A stretch of 64,000 bases of DNA, taken from Agarophyton chilense (taxonomy: Eukaryota; Rhodophyta; Florideophyceae; Gracilariales; Gracilariaceae). Numbering within the stretch: the stretch's first letter is position 1; the number at the start of each line of letters is the position of its first letter. Under the pieces are notes generated by a model that was given only the letters and a program-made list of their open reading frames with translations, was not told the origin of the DNA and did not search any database. Location of the stretch: contig JARGXX010000080.1 of NCBI GenBank assembly GCA_030374765.1, forward strand, positions 1,240,001-1,304,000, in the 5' to 3' direction. Made by a program: the position numbers and the translations under genes. Shown in pieces: positions 22,880-35,031 of the stretch.

Positions 22880-25400
22880 TGGTCGCTTTCAGACATAATC
22901 CAAACCATGCAGCCTTTTTGCTTCCCCAGGTGCATCTTCCAGACAAAATCTCACACCTTTTTTCCCACATAAGCGTCGGTATCGTAACCAAAGCAACTGC
23001 AAACCCTTCCATGACCCCACTCCCAACAATGAAACTCAATTTCCACCACGCACCAAATGCCCACGTGCCTAAACCACCGACTCTCGCTTCATCCGCATCA
23101 TAAACCGCGTTTCCAAAAGCATTCCGCTGGTACAAGACGACCACTAGCATTCCAACCTGCTGGCTTTCGCCCTATATTCCGCAAACGCCGCCCACAATCT
23201 CCACGACTCTCTTCGCTTCCCATCTCCAAGTTCTTGCCCACCTGTGAAGCTGAACTTCATCCTCTCCTACATCTCATTCATCGCCACCAAACTCGGCACA
23301 CGTAAATCAGACGAACTCATCAACCTCCCCAACGACCCTGACTACTCCCAAACACTCATCCAACAGGTAACCTCCGTCTCCCACTGCCTTCAACTTCATT
23401 CCAGATTACTCGAGGATACCGTTGAGCCCATCGGCTTCAAGTCCACAAGCGTTTGTTCCACTCTCTCAAACATCACTACCCCTCCATTATCCCGTCGCTG
23501 TCCTTCTCCAGCACCTCCGCCACGCTTCTTGCACAGACAACTTCTTCCACGCCATCAAACAGTCCTCCTCAGATGTTGCTCCAGTGGACGCTCATTTCAT
23601 GTCCTCACAAATCAGTATATGTGTTTCTAAGGACCTCAAACACAACATCCTCCACTACTTGTACCCACATTTATTGGCACATCGCCGACACCACTGACGA
23701 TGAAATATTTCACAGGCTTGGTCCGGCTTTACTCAGACAAGTCTTCAACCTCTTTAAAAAGCACTTCGTTCACCTTTTACCGGTTCACATCATACTGTTC
23801 AACTTTTCATGCTCCTTCCAACGCCATTGCATCTCCAGCAACTACACTCTCCTCTATTTCTTCCACGTTTCGTTGGAAGCACCTTTTTCCACATCTGACG
23901 AGGACATTATCGAATGCAACTCTCTTTCTTCAGACATCATTCGCACCAGCTAATTAGAGGCCATGCAAAAAGCTGCATAAACCATCCTAGACCCCTCGCA
24001 GCAATCGAGATCAAAGGTTTCTTTTTCTGTGATGAAGATCAGTTCATCTGAGAGTGCCACCCTGTCGTCGAAAATTATGCTGCGGAAATCCCAGAACTAA
24101 AAGACGTCCTCGCCGTCCTCCACGGCACATAATATCCAAGCCCTGCCACAAATGCCTCATCCTTTGATCCGACCTAAGCCTCCACCCTACTTCCCTAACC
24201 ACTCGAACCACTTTCTACACCCTTCACATCAGATTCGCACACGACACTCTTTGCAAGAATTCCAACAATGCCAAACAAAATCCCCAACCGTGCATTGCGA
24301 GAACTCTCACAGACCAGGCAGAATCTCCCCTCCACACAAACTCCCTTTCCGCCTAACACTCTTTCGCAACATACCATCTTCTTAAAATACTCCTGCTCTA
24401 AAACCCTTTTTCTATCTTCTCCTTCGAACCTCTTCACGACTTCCATCTCGATTCCTCTGAACTCGTGAAACTTGGAACCATCGAATGCTGGTAATTCGAC
24501 AGCCTCTTCACCACTGCCGCATCATCCAATGCACCATATATAGAATCCTCTAAACCTTTCAAACCTAATCGAAGCCACCTTTTCATCCACGCGAACAACA
24601 TCCCCGCAGATACCGAAGCCAACTTCACCGCACCGAGACTGCAGTTCGACTTCTCCACACCAGAGAAGAGGAAATCCCAAAACGGCTTCTTCACAACCGG
24701 CAAAATAAAAAGCATGCTCAAGGCAAAAGATTACCGCTCTGTCGACATGGTATTTCCCTTCATAGATGACTTCTTTGACCGTTGCTGCGATGAAGATGAC
24801 ACAGCTCCCCTCACCTCCATCTTCACGGCAAACACAGACCGCTTCACCATCACACTCCACTAGAACAACACCTCAGAATAGACATGCCGACGACTTTTCT
24901 CCCTCAATGAACTCATCAAACACTTCCAGCATCTTCCCGTCTCTGTTTTCGCCACTTTTTAAGCTTTTCACATCGAAACACTGAAGTTTCACGTTCTGGA
25001 CCATATTATTGCCGACATCAAACTATATGAAGCCCTTCACTTCATTTACAGCGGCCTCTACGAATGCGCACACCTCCTCTTCAAAATCTACTGCGGACGC
25101 ACATCCCGAAGGTCTTCAACGGCTCATGGGGAAACAGTTGACGCAATCCGAATCACAGAAAGGTGTCACAACACTGCAATCATTCCGCACCACCTGTTTT
25201 ACTCCTCAAAGTCTTCCTACCGTCGAACTCGAAGGCTTTCGATTGTTCCCGACGGTACTACCGTCCTCTTCAGGGATATCATCACCGCAGACAAGTACCC
25301 ACATGCAACCAAAACTTCTCCAATGCCTCTCCCTCCATAATGTTCAGCAATTTTACTCTCTCTCAGAGAGAGAAGAAGAGGAGGAAATAAGGTCGAGTGA
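22880..25400 (+). pseudogene. decayed plus-strand protein gene, family not recognised
   Basis: The plus strand is strongly C-rich and G-poor, with codons ending in C. Protein-like blocks follow each other in changing frames: 23244-23450 (SDELINLPNDPDYSQTLIQQ), 23470-23690 (FFHAIKQSSSDVAPVDAHFM), 23660-23950 (DTTDDEIFHRLGPALLRQVF), 24006-24128 (CDEDQFI, stop, ECHPVVENYAAE), 24575-24860 (YRSVDMVFPFIDDFFDRCCD) and 24898-25330 (FSLNELIKHFQHLPVS, later IKLYEALHFIYSGLYECAHL). In-frame stops include TGA, TAA and TAG. The all-helical character suggests a large tethering or scaffold protein, but I cannot name the family. The gene ends close to the LTR at 25418. Alternative: an unrecognised transposon protein. 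Confidence 0.5.
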
Positions 25401-25417
25401 GATTAGGGTTATGAAAG

Positions 25418-26025
25418 TGTAGTATTCTACACCTTCGGATAGCCGATGCAACCTTTTTCTCGTTTAAGTACGATGATACTCACACAAGGCTGTGATAGCA
25501 TGGATTGAGTTATGAGCGGCGTCCCGCGGAGTTTATATGTTTCACGTGCGAGTTGCCTTGCAAAGGCGCATACAGTCGATGGCCACGTGGAAGGCAAATC
25601 TAACATTTGTAGACGGAAGCCCATTAGAGCCGATCACACTATACTATATAGAGGGTATCCGGCTAACCAAGGTTGAGTTCCAGATATAAATAGGTGGTCC
25701 CCATCTCTGTGCACAGTACATATAGTACAGAGGTGAGCGCCAACTCCAAAGTAAAGGAGACAACAACGGGTTCACAACTGACTGGCTCTTTGTTCATGAT
25801 TTCTTAACTGGAGATCCGGATAAGCTACAACAAGGATTTGTCCGTGTAACAACGACCGTAGTCTATGAACCACGCTCATGAGCGAGTGGGGATTTACATC
25901 CCCCATCTTCTTCCTCGCTTCTGCTGTAGCTCTATCACACTCTTTTCCCCTTCGCCGCAAGCACCGTCGTCGGCAGTCAAAACGCTGTCGCAGGTGTTTG
26001 TTCTCTCCATAGAGTGTATACTACA
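25418..26025 (+). repeat. 5' LTR of gypsy element 3
   Basis: Begins TGTAGTATTCTAC and ends ATACTACA, the same termini as the 667-bp LTRs of G1, here 608 bp and in the opposite orientation. Shared inner landmarks include the CTCCAAAGTAAAGGAGACAA block near 25743. A primer site follows at 26028, so it is a 5' LTR on the plus strand. It is considerably diverged from G1, so older or a different subfamily. Confidence 0.8.
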
Positions 26026-26027
26026 AG

Positions 26028-26045
26028 TTGTCTACCGACTTGAAA
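26028..26045 (+). other. primer-binding site of element 3, diverged tRNA-Tyr type
   Basis: TTGTCTACCGACTTGAAA starts two bases after the LTR and differs from the G1 site TGGTCTCCCGACTTAGAA at four positions. Same spacing and same type. Confidence 0.6.
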
Positions 26046-26226
26046 ACACTGCGGTTGGCTACTCGAAATATTTCGCACCTGGAACGTGCGATTGATACCG
26101 ATATTAGACTCAAAAGTAGAACACTATCTCATGAGTGGTTTGAGAACACTTCCTGCTCTCACGAAATAGCAGTAGTTGACTACGCTGTCGTATTATTGAA
26201 GACCATATTTATTTCGACTCTGAACC

Positions 26227-27113
26227 TTGCATTTGTTCGAAATACCGAGAACTAAAAGCCAGTCTTGTACTGCTGCCCCGAGATCGATGGACGCACGCCC
26301 AAGACCGAGGTTCGCTTCACCTACCGAAGCAGGAGCTCGAATGTACCGACAGGCAATGACTCGCTCTCGCTCTTGGACTGATATACGAGATCTCTCGGCT
26401 GTCCCTGCACCCGTAGAATTGGCGATCGCGCCACCAACGGATGCACCTAAGGCTCCTGCTGAACTTAATCGTATGCAGTCCACGATTCATATTGAGGAAG
26501 ATGATTTTCCCGTTGAGGTGCTTTGACTCAGATCTGAGTCCCACCCCTACCGTATGCGGATCATAGGATTAGAATCGCAAATGACGGTCATTACCAAAGA
26601 AATCGAGTACCCTTTTAAGGAGCAAGTTTTACTTGCACGTCCAGGAGAGGAGGATCAAATGTCCGTGCTTTTGAAAATGATGATAGAGGACTTAAACAAT
26701 AATGGAAAGGCAGATTAATGCTCCGGAGGCTTTACCGGGCCTGAACAGTGACGTGGAGGAAGTCTTCACTCAAGTTAACCCTCTTCAGAAACGCCTGGAT
26801 GCGTTGGTGTATGTGCAGACTGCTGCTACCCCAGTCGTCATGCAGGAGGACGAAACTCCTTTGAGGGAAGATTTTTCGAAGAAATCGAAAACAAAATCGA
26901 AGAGATGCAAGAAAAAACCGTAAAAACTGGAAACCAGCGATATGTTTTGAGATTCGGAGGATGAGAACTCCAGGTCTGATAATTTGGATTCGTCAGGTAC
27001 GTCCGATGACGACCCCAGTGGTGATTATCAGCATCTTAGTTTCCGTTCAAGGAAGAGGAACAAATTTTCTTCGTTAATGAAAAAGAAAGGCTCTGAGTAC
27101 AAGCGGCTAAAGC
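26227..27113 (+). mobile_element. gypsy element 3, gag first part
   Basis: Plus-strand frames after the primer site carry the G1-family gag N-terminus (RPRFASPTEAGARMYRQAMT, DIRDLSAVPAP) and, further on, a lysine-rich stretch. Element 1 interrupts the gag at 27114. The part after the insertion starts at 35032. Broken in several places. Confidence 0.75.
27109..27113. repeat. target-site duplication AAAGC, left copy
   Basis: AAAGC directly before the LTR at 27114 is repeated directly after the LTR that ends at 35026 (35027-35031). Five bp is the size usual for Ty3/gypsy integrases. Confidence 0.85.
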
Positions 27114-27559
27114 TGCGAAGGAGCGACGAAAACGGCTGAGCTCTGTAAGCCGCCGGGCCATTAAAGATCTTACAGACGCCACGTGGACTGGTCGACATCA
27201 GGTGGACTCATGTAGATTATTAATTTATTTTAATTAGTGTAATAGATCAGCATTAGAGTGCCAGGGAGATCCCAGCGCCTCACCAGTACTATTTAGTTGG
27301 CTCGAGTGCCGATTCTACCATAGAGTAAGGTAGGCACTGTTAGCATACTAAATATCACCCTTTCGTATATTAGTTCCACCCTTTGGTCTTCAAGCCATCA
27401 TTTCCGTAGCTCCAACATGTAGGACTACGCAGTTAACGCCATCCCACTGCACCACGTACTCTGGGAGTGCCGCCGTCAAGGATTCGAACTTTAGGACCCG
27501 CTCTACCACGCTACCACCGGTCGAGACCCGTACGCTGACCCACCAGTCATTGCGTTACA
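27114..27559 (+). repeat. 5' LTR of element 1
   Basis: TGCGAAGGAG...GCGTTACA, 446 bp. One of four copies of this LTR family in the window (others at 34582, 36215, 44204). Confidence 0.88.
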
Positions 27560-27562
27560 TTT

Positions 27563-27580
27563 TGGTCTAATGACTTAGAA
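27563..27580 (+). other. primer-binding site of element 1
   Basis: TGGTCTAATGACTTAGAA, three bases after the LTR. It is the tRNA-Tyr-type site found in G1 and H with three central changes. Confidence 0.65.
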
Positions 27581-27594
27581 TCCCTTTGGAATAA

Positions 27595-28060
27595 TTGAAT
27601 AGATCACTGGAACGAAGAATTATCCGGATTCTAACCTTTGGTTTAATTCCCCAACGGACCAGAAGTGCAGAAGCAGCCGCCATTATGGACACAGGAAACA
27701 CACCCAACCGACCAGACCATAGGACTCCTACGGCAGAAACAGTTGCCAATGCAACGCCGAAGATGTCGCCTGAACCTGAGGTTGATTATATTAGTGACGA
27801 AGAAGCACGAGAAGCCAGCTGCAAGGAGTACCAACTCCTGTGGACGACTATGAAATGATTCGACGAGAACCGACGGTAGCAGCTCGTTTACGAGAACGCG
27901 AACCACAGGGACCCCTGGAAGTTCACGCTATGCCCCGTCTTCAGACACTCCGATCAAAGCCCCACAGGTACGCGCTATTGTAGACCCTACGACCGACCCT
28001 GAAAAGGAATCTTATCCTCAGGAAGAAACGGAAACCCCATCGGAAAACTTCCCATGCCAA
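27595..28060 (+). mobile_element. element 1 gag remnant
   Basis: The frame 27595-27858 parallels the start of the gag region of element 2 at 36694-36966 (shared RILTFGLI, QRTR, NRPD, RTPTA). The gag portion of this copy is small compared with its sister. Confidence 0.65.
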
Positions 28061-28089
28061 CCACCCAGGAAGGACCACTCAGGTTGAAC

Positions 28090-28850
28090 CAAAATTGGAA
28101 CACAGTAACGACTCTGTCTGTATCCTCAGGAAAGAGAATTAGAAAGTTCGAGTAACCGTGGGCCTTCGTTCGAACAACTCTCGAGTGACCACAGCCGTAT
28201 TGGACATAGGCGCTGGTCGCAACTAGGTCCATCCTAAGCTACTCTCACAGGTTTGGCAAGATTTCATTCAGGCAAGGATGACCCGCAGGATCACCGACGC
28301 ATCACGTAGACCAATGTACATTAAAGGGATATTACCACTTTACCTCCAGTTAGGACAATTAAAAGTCCGAACGTGGTTCGTTGTATGTCCTAAGTTGGGC
28401 GCTTAGGCAATCCTAGGGAATTTTTTTATCGATCGATACAATAAGGCCATTTCTCCAGGACTTAGGAAAGTCCCCTTCTACGGCCAACCTTCCATATCTA
28501 CAACTGGTTCCGCCCCAGGGCCAGAAGCTAGCCGCAAACGAGCAGTTATCTCCGAAAACACGAAGTCTAATATGGTTTGCTTGTCGAACGCCATATCGAT
28601 ACTCCCGATGACCAGAATCACTGTATCGGTCCATTCCCAGTTTTTGCGTTTCGTAACGATTCAAAACAACCCGAAAACGGTTTTTTGAAGCTCCTTTCCT
28701 TGATGGCCAATGAAGTAATCGACATCCACCCCAACAGGTCCTTTAAGGGTCACAATCAGCAACTTCCGGGATAAACCCGTACAGTTACCGAAAGGTACAG
28801 TGATTGGAATCATTCTACCCGCGCCCGTGGCCATCATGGAGGCCCAAATG
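28090..28850 (+). mobile_element. element 1 protease and spacer region
   Basis: Nucleotide-level parallel of element 2 at 39110-39860, including the block TCCTAGG near 28410 and the repeated phrase coding for MANEVIDIHPNR (28704) or MANGVVDIHPNR in the sister. Open frames are short; decayed. Confidence 0.6.
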
Positions 28851-30444
28851 GATAACTTTTCATCGCCAATTCACGAAGAGGACGTCGACTCTTGGGAGGG
28901 GACCGTCGCTATGGGCACAGAATTAGAATCCTCTAGGCCCCAGGTATTTGATCTCCTCAGGGAATAACAGGCCATATGGTCAGGTAGATTGGGCGAAATC
29001 AGAGCCGCGACACACTGCATTGACCTTCAGGATGATGGTAGACCAAAGTTACAGCAACCATAACGTACAGGTCTGAAGAGTAGAGAAATTGTCGCCGACC
29101 GGATGGACAAGATGCGCAAAGCTCAAGTCATAGAGCCGGCGCCTCTAAACCAATCCGAATGGGCAAGTCCCCTTGTCCTCGTGGCGAAGAAAGATGGCTC
29201 CGTCAGGTTCTGTGTCGACTACAACAAGCTTAATGCAGCAACCAAGAGGGACTCATACCCGATACCCCGCATCGCCGACTGTCTAGATTCCTTAGGCGAA
29301 GCTGTCGTATTTACCACACTGGAAACAAACTCGGGAAATGGGCAAATCCGTTTGGCCAAAAATGCGAGAGCGCTGACAACCTTTACCACCCACGAAGGTC
29401 TGTTCAGACTTACCCGTATGCTTTTTGGTTTAAAAAATGTACCAGCAACTTTCCAACTGGTAATGGACATCATACTTTCCAGAGTCAAATGAAAAATAGC
29501 CGTGGTCTATTTGGATGACAATATAATCGCCTCACGGACCGTAAAGAAACACTTTCGCCACGTGAGGAAGGTGCTAACAATCCTACAGGACGCTGGAGCA
29601 ACACTGAAACTCCGAAAATGCACTTTCTCCCAGGCCTCAGTGGACTATATCGGTCACGACGTCCTCCCAGGAAAGCTAGAGGTGGCCACACGAACCACAA
29701 ATACGATTCGCCAGGCTAAGCCTCCTAGGAGCCACACGGAACTACGATCCTTCGTGGACTTGTGCAACGTGTACCTACGGTTCGTCCAAAGGTTTACCAA
29801 GATCTTGGCCCCTCTCAACGCGATGCTGAAGAAGGGAACATCTTCGGAGTTCGAAGCCCTTACCGACGACCAGAACGAAACATTTCAGACCCTAAAAGAC
29901 AAAAACTGAACCCACCCATATTGGCTTTACCAAAGCCTAACAGGCCTTTCGTCCTGGACACGGATGCCTTTGATGTCCAAGTGGGATGTGCACAGCTACA
30001 GAAACAGGAGTCACTGAAGGACTATCGACCTATTGGATACTGGAGCAGAACGCTCACCAGCGCGGAGCGAAACTTCAGTACTATTGAGAAGGAATTTCTA
30101 GCCATTGAATGGTCCGTATCGACTCTTTGTCCGTGCCTCGAGGGAACCAGAATTACCACTACGACAGACCATGATTCATTCCGCTGGGTATCCGATATGA
30201 CCGATTCATCAAGTTGCCTCGCTCGGTGGCGCCTCAGGCTGTCAGAGTATGACTACGAGACAACCTATAGGCCGGGCATCAAGCACCAGGCAGCAGAGGC
30301 CCTTTCGCGAATCATTACCGACGGAACTAACGACATTCCATTGGGCGGCCTAATCCCTACCTCCTTTACAGATGATGGACCTCAGGGTTATACGGACACG
30401 GATGACCTTATAGGTAAGGTGCAACAGGAGGATCCTGAGGTATA
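28851..30444 (+). mobile_element. element 1 reverse transcriptase and RNase H
   Basis: RT blocks: WASPLVLVAKKDGSVRFCVD (29160-29220), LFGLKNVPATFQLVMD and VYLDDNIIAS with the YLDD catalytic box near 29502. The RNase H part contains FVLDTDAFDVQVGCAQL, EKEFLAIEWSVSTL and ADEALSRI-like ends near 30300. Fragmented. Confidence 0.85.
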
Positions 30445-31300
30445 GGAGAGCAAAGTATACCTATTCGACTGGGAGACAGTACTGCCCAAGTCGACACCAC
30501 CTCAATTTGTCGCAATGGACTTACTTGAGCCTTTGCCTAAATCGTCCCGTGGGAAACGGTCTACCATGGTTGTAACCGATAGGTTTAGCAAGCTTAAGCG
30601 AGCCCTAATATTTGGGAAGACAACAGCCACGGATGTCGCCACGTCCTTTTTGTCCCACTGAGTATATCTAGAATGCATGTCGCTCTACCTCCTTACGGAT
30701 AACGGCAGCCAGTTCGTATCCAAATTATTTTCACACGTTTGTGCTACCTTAGGAATCAAACATATGAACTCCACAGCGTACCACCCGCAGGCAAATGGCC
30801 AAGCCGAACGCTTCAAGCGCACCCTTCTGGAACGATTGGCACACTACGTATCTAAGCTCCAATTGGACTGGGACCACTACGTTGAGCCACTGGTTTATGC
30901 CTACAACACGCAGGTGCAAGGTTGCACGGTAACAACACCTTTCGAATTAACGCTAACGAGAGCGGAGCCGCCGATATCTGTTGACCTTCAGGATTTTATC
31001 ATACCCCAGGACATAACAGAAGGGATGGCTCCTACACAGGGGAAGCACTACTCGCGCCGACAACTCGACCGCATTATCCAATCGGGTAGAACTGTACTGA
31101 CCAAAGCCCAACAGCGTTACAAGGTCAATTTCGACAAGGCCGTTTGGAACACACCAACCTTTGGGAAAGGAGAACTTCTTAACTTGGACCGGCCACCGAA
31201 AGACAGTGAGGACCTCGAGAACACTACTCGAAAGCTCTTACCGCGCTGCATGGGACCATACAAAGTCCTTAAGGCCAATGAACACACCATCACGTGACTC
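30445..31300 (+). mobile_element. element 1 integrase
   Basis: Frame 30677-31297 has YLLTDNGSQFVSKLF, HPQANGQAERFKRTL and YAYNTQVQGCTVTTPFEL: the second Asp and the Glu of the DDE core plus the usual C-terminal segment. The first Asp block (TDRFSKLKRA) lies just upstream near 30577. Confidence 0.85.
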
Positions 31301-31474
31301 ATTGACGGCCTACAGGATACCGTATCTTTTGATCGGGTGAGACGAGCTCCCAGCTCCCCCGAGTCCCCGAAGTCCCAGTCCCTTGGCCCAACGGAATAAC
31401 TACGCCACCATCTCGACGCTTAAGTCCCCACAACCCCTAAGGCATTTTCCGCGGACCCGACTAGCCCCACGACC

Positions 31475-31828
31475 TTGATGGTCAATGCCAATGACAACGA
31501 CCCATCTCTTCCAACCGACTCCGATGGCTTGGCCTCTCTGGACCACACTTTCCTGCCGGAGACTGAATATCAAGCTGAGTGTGTAATTGAGCGCATTATC
31601 TTCGCTAGCCGGGGAGTAGATGTAACTATGCGCTATCGCGTCCGTTGGTTCGGCTGCACACATGAGAAAGACACTTGGCAAGAGCCGCAAACCATTCCGG
31701 GTACGTTTATAGCCCGTTCTAGGCGGAAAAACAGCAGCACGGAGCGCAGCCTGCAGAAGAGGGCAATCATTGGCCCGAAGAATCCCAAAACGCTTCTCGG
31801 AACGCCTCCCGACACGACAGTTCGTTGA
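31475..31828 (+). mobile_element. element 1 chromodomain
   Basis: The 117-codon frame contains ECVIERIIFASRGVDVTMRY, RVRWFGCTHEKDTWQEPQTI and IARSRRK. This is a chromodomain of the Ty3/gypsy chromovirus type: aromatic strand YRVRWFG, then DTW-EP. Its family role is to steer integration to marked chromatin. Confidence 0.85.
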
Positions 31829-32086
31829 AACACGATGGTTCGCCGTAGTTCCCGCATCAGAGAACAAAGTCAGTCCTAAGGCGACAGCTGCGGAAGGCCC
31901 GAGACGCTCTCAAGGTTGGACGCCTTCCTGAACCACGCGCGTTTGGGATACAGGAACGATCTTGGGAAAGCACAAGCATTCCTCTATTTGAATATCTACC
32001 ACCAATGACCTCAAGGTTCGCGGAGGCGCGCCTAACACCAACAGGACTCACTGAGGCAGCGCAGGAGTAACTTCGTCGTGCTCATT

Positions 32087-34372
32087 TTAACCTGAAGGAG
32101 GAAAACCCGGACTAGGGTCAACCGAGAAGCCAACGGGATCAGTAGGACTGGCCGCAGCGAGCCGAGTGCTCTTCTTCGGCGGGGATTCACATGAGGAACT
32201 ATCGTCACTATCGCAAGCCTCCCGGTCACTCAAATTTAGACCATACCGGGCATCAAAGTCGGCAGTAACTCTCTGGGACATCACTTGGGCATTCTACTGC
32301 AGGACATTGACCATGTCGGTCTTCAGATCATGACCCTGTTGGACAACCGCGTCGTAGCGCGCCGAGCAACGCGCCCAGGAGCAAGCTTCCCTCAGGACTT
32401 TCGCAAAGTCCATCAAGGCAGTGATAGCAGTGGTGCCGCAGACATGACAGGGATCCGCAGCTGCAGCCGTCACCGAAGCAGGAAATTCTGGCAACGGAGA
32501 GGACGGAGCGATGTCGACGCCCCCAGTGGACGTTTGAGCCAGCGCATCACCTACAGGACTTCCGGCCTCGACAGTAACTTCGTCAGGAAAGAAGTCCACT
32601 TCGGCGACGGGCTGCTCATCAGAGAGCTCATCCTAAGGAGCAGCGCCCGGAGAAGCTGGAGGAGGGGAAGTGGTCGGCAACACCACAGTGGATTCCACCG
32701 TAGAATTAACGCCCTCTGCTTGTAGGACGAAGGGATCTTCACCGAAGGATTTTTCATCCGACATCCCAGGAGGAAACAACGGCGTGGCTTCCACGTCAGG
32801 CTCGAAGCACAGGGGATCAAAGCCAATGGCCTTCGGATGATAGTCGGGCACATGACGCCTCGAGATATCCGATGGCTGATTTTCTCAAATGCTTGGCGCG
32901 ATAGGCACCAGCGTCGTCCCGACCCTGCGGATGTAGCGGAATTGGCGTGACTCAGTCGTTATCATGACCATACCAAATTAATACGGGAGTCCTGCCCCAC
33001 TCCACCTGTAGGGCATGATCCAAAAGGGCCTCGGTCTCCTCGACGTTAAACTGGGTCCCACGGACGATATTATATATGCCTAGGTTCCTTAGAAAGCGGA
33101 TCATGATGTCCGGTAGTGGGATTAGGTGACCTCGAGGACCGGGTATGTTCTCTTCGTATCATTCCCTCTAAATCTCCGAACGGACATCACCACGGATCCG
33201 GTGTTTTGCGGTATCCAGAAAGGCCAAAAGGGAAATCACGCCGAACTCAACGAAGAGTACCTGCCAGGACAGCCACGACCTTCGGTCATTGTCATCTTCC
33301 ATGGGTTGGGACTAGTGGTACGCCACCACAGCCGGCGTGAGGACCAAAAGGAGCGGCGAGACACGCCAATGCAGGGCCTATTGGTTCTCATCTTCGTGGG
33401 GAAGCGAAAGATATAACGGAAGACGTTTGTCTGCCCTCATGTCGTGAAACTCCACCTGTTGCCAACAAAGAGGAACCCCAGGGCTTGACGCAAATGACCA
33501 TGGGGCTCGTGCATCTCGTTCCAATAGACCCGGTTGGACATCCAAAACAGGCGGTCATACGGCTGCCCGAAGCACATACGAGACAAAAGATTGTGATCCG
33601 CGGGACTAAATCGCACATGAGGCGAAATGAAGTCCGTGTATAGATCCGAAAGGAGTTTGTTCACCATGAACTGGTATTCGGCTTCCTCCTCGCAGCGGAC
33701 GTATGGCATGTCCGTTTGAATGAGGGAGCGGCATCGCGTCGCGGAACGCGTCGCGTCGCGTAACGCGGATCCACAGGACAATGCAACCATCGGTTATACC
33801 AAGAGACGCTGCGCGCGTTCTCGATGCCCCTCCGGTAGTCGGGTATTTTGGCAAACCTTCGGGGGTCGAGATACATATGACAGAACCTTTGGTATTCTTC
33901 CACAGAAACGGAAGAAGGGCATGACGCACTGCCCGCGGGTTTCGTCCGATGGTATGGTCATAGCGGTTCCCAGGACGTTCGTATGCCAATTGGTATCCCG
34001 AGGAGCTCCCTGCTTGGTTGTTAGAAACCATGGTGCCGCTGCCCACAGGTTGGACCGCCAGGAAATGGATAGGAAAGCCGACAGAAGCGACAAAGCCCGG
34101 AGGGAGAACGGCATATCCGACGGGCTTATGAGGCGAGTTGGGCCTCGCGCGGGACCAATAAGAATGGACCACAATGGGAGAAAGAGGTGACGGAATCGAC
34201 CCAAACGGACTGACAGCCGTGAACCACTGGGGAGGAAGCGCGGAGGGTCGCCAAAGGAAGAACGGAGACTAAGAAAGGCCCGAAGGACCGTCAGAGGAGA
34301 AGAAGCCAATGGACGGTCTTGGCAACGCGACGCGAGGAATGCGCCGGAGAAGCACCTATTGTCGGCGCTCAC
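32087..34372 (-). pseudogene. element 1 antisense coding module, unknown function
   Basis: Between the chromodomain and the 3' LTR the minus strand carries several protein-like stretches: 34172-33606 (188 codons, GFVASVGFPIHFLAVQPVGS), 33790-33437 (117 codons, SPADHNLLSRMCFGQPYDRL), 32599-32294 and 32284-32087 (acidic, DDSSSCESPPKK). The order, an aromatic/arginine-rich part and then an acidic serine-rich part, parallels the antisense unit in G1. The sister copy in element 2 shares clear motifs. No known family. Broken in several places. Confidence 0.5.
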
Positions 34373-34567
34373 GGAACGTGGGTGTTTCAGTCCTTAGATA
34401 AATTAGTTTCCCTTCGGCGCCAATGGTCAGCTCACGCTTCCCCGCATCCACGCAGGCAATGACGACGCAACGTGCCCGGGCGCAAAATGGTCCTGGGAGC
34501 GACTAAGCACTCACGTATTTTGGGTTAATCATGAAGAAATCTGGACTTCGCCGTGACGGCTGAATCC

Positions 34568-34581
34568 TAAGGAGAGAGATA
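34568..34581 (+). other. polypurine tract of element 1
   Basis: TAAGGAGAGAGATA abuts the 3' LTR; the expected plus-strand primer position. Confidence 0.7.
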
Positions 34582-35026
34582 TGTAAAGGAGTGACGATAA
34601 TGGTTGAGCACTGTAAGCCGCCGGGCCTTGAGATATCTTAAAGAGAACACGTAGACGGGTCGACCTCAGGCGGACTCATGTAGATTATTAATTTTTTTAA
34701 TTATTGTAATAGATCAGCATTACAGTGCCAGGGAGATCCCAGCGCCTCGCCAGTACTATTTACTCGGCTCGAGTGACACTTTTCCCTTGGAGTAAGGTAG
34801 GCACCATTAGAGTACTAAATTACCCTTTTTGGTATATTATTTCCACCCTTTGGTCTTCAAGCCATCGTTTCCGTAGCTCCAACCTGTAGGACTACGCAGT
34901 AAACGCCATCCCACTGCACCAAGTACTCCAGGAGAGCTGCCGTCAAGGATTCGAACTTTAGGACCCGCTCTACCACGCTACCACAGGTCGAGACCCGTAC
35001 GCTGACCCACCAGTCATTACGTTACA
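34582..35026 (+). repeat. 3' LTR of element 1
   Basis: TGTAAAGGAG...ACGTTACA, 445 bp, followed by the target duplication AAAGC at 35027-35031. Confidence 0.88.
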
Positions 35027-35031
35027 AAAGC

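Larger units (their letters stand above)
27114..35026 (+). mobile_element. Ty3/gypsy chromovirus element 1, nested in element 3
   Basis: LTRs of 446 and 445 bp (27114-27559, 34582-35026) bound a plus-strand internal region with primer site, gag remnant, protease, RT-RNase H, integrase and chromodomain, followed by an antisense module and a purine tract. The exact 5-bp duplication AAAGC supports it as one insertion unit. LTR copies differ at roughly a tenth of positions by eye, so it is an old insertion. It is clearly broken in many places. Confidence 0.9.

Noticed and set aside
22706-23305. Short plus-strand frames rich in Pro, His and Thr as separate genes
   Set aside because: They are alternative readings of one C-rich decayed gene region.
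34605-34610. TGAGCC as the LTR start of elements 1 and 2
   Set aside because: All four copies share a further 23 bp upstream, the purine tract abuts TGTGAAGG, and only that border gives the AAAGC duplication.
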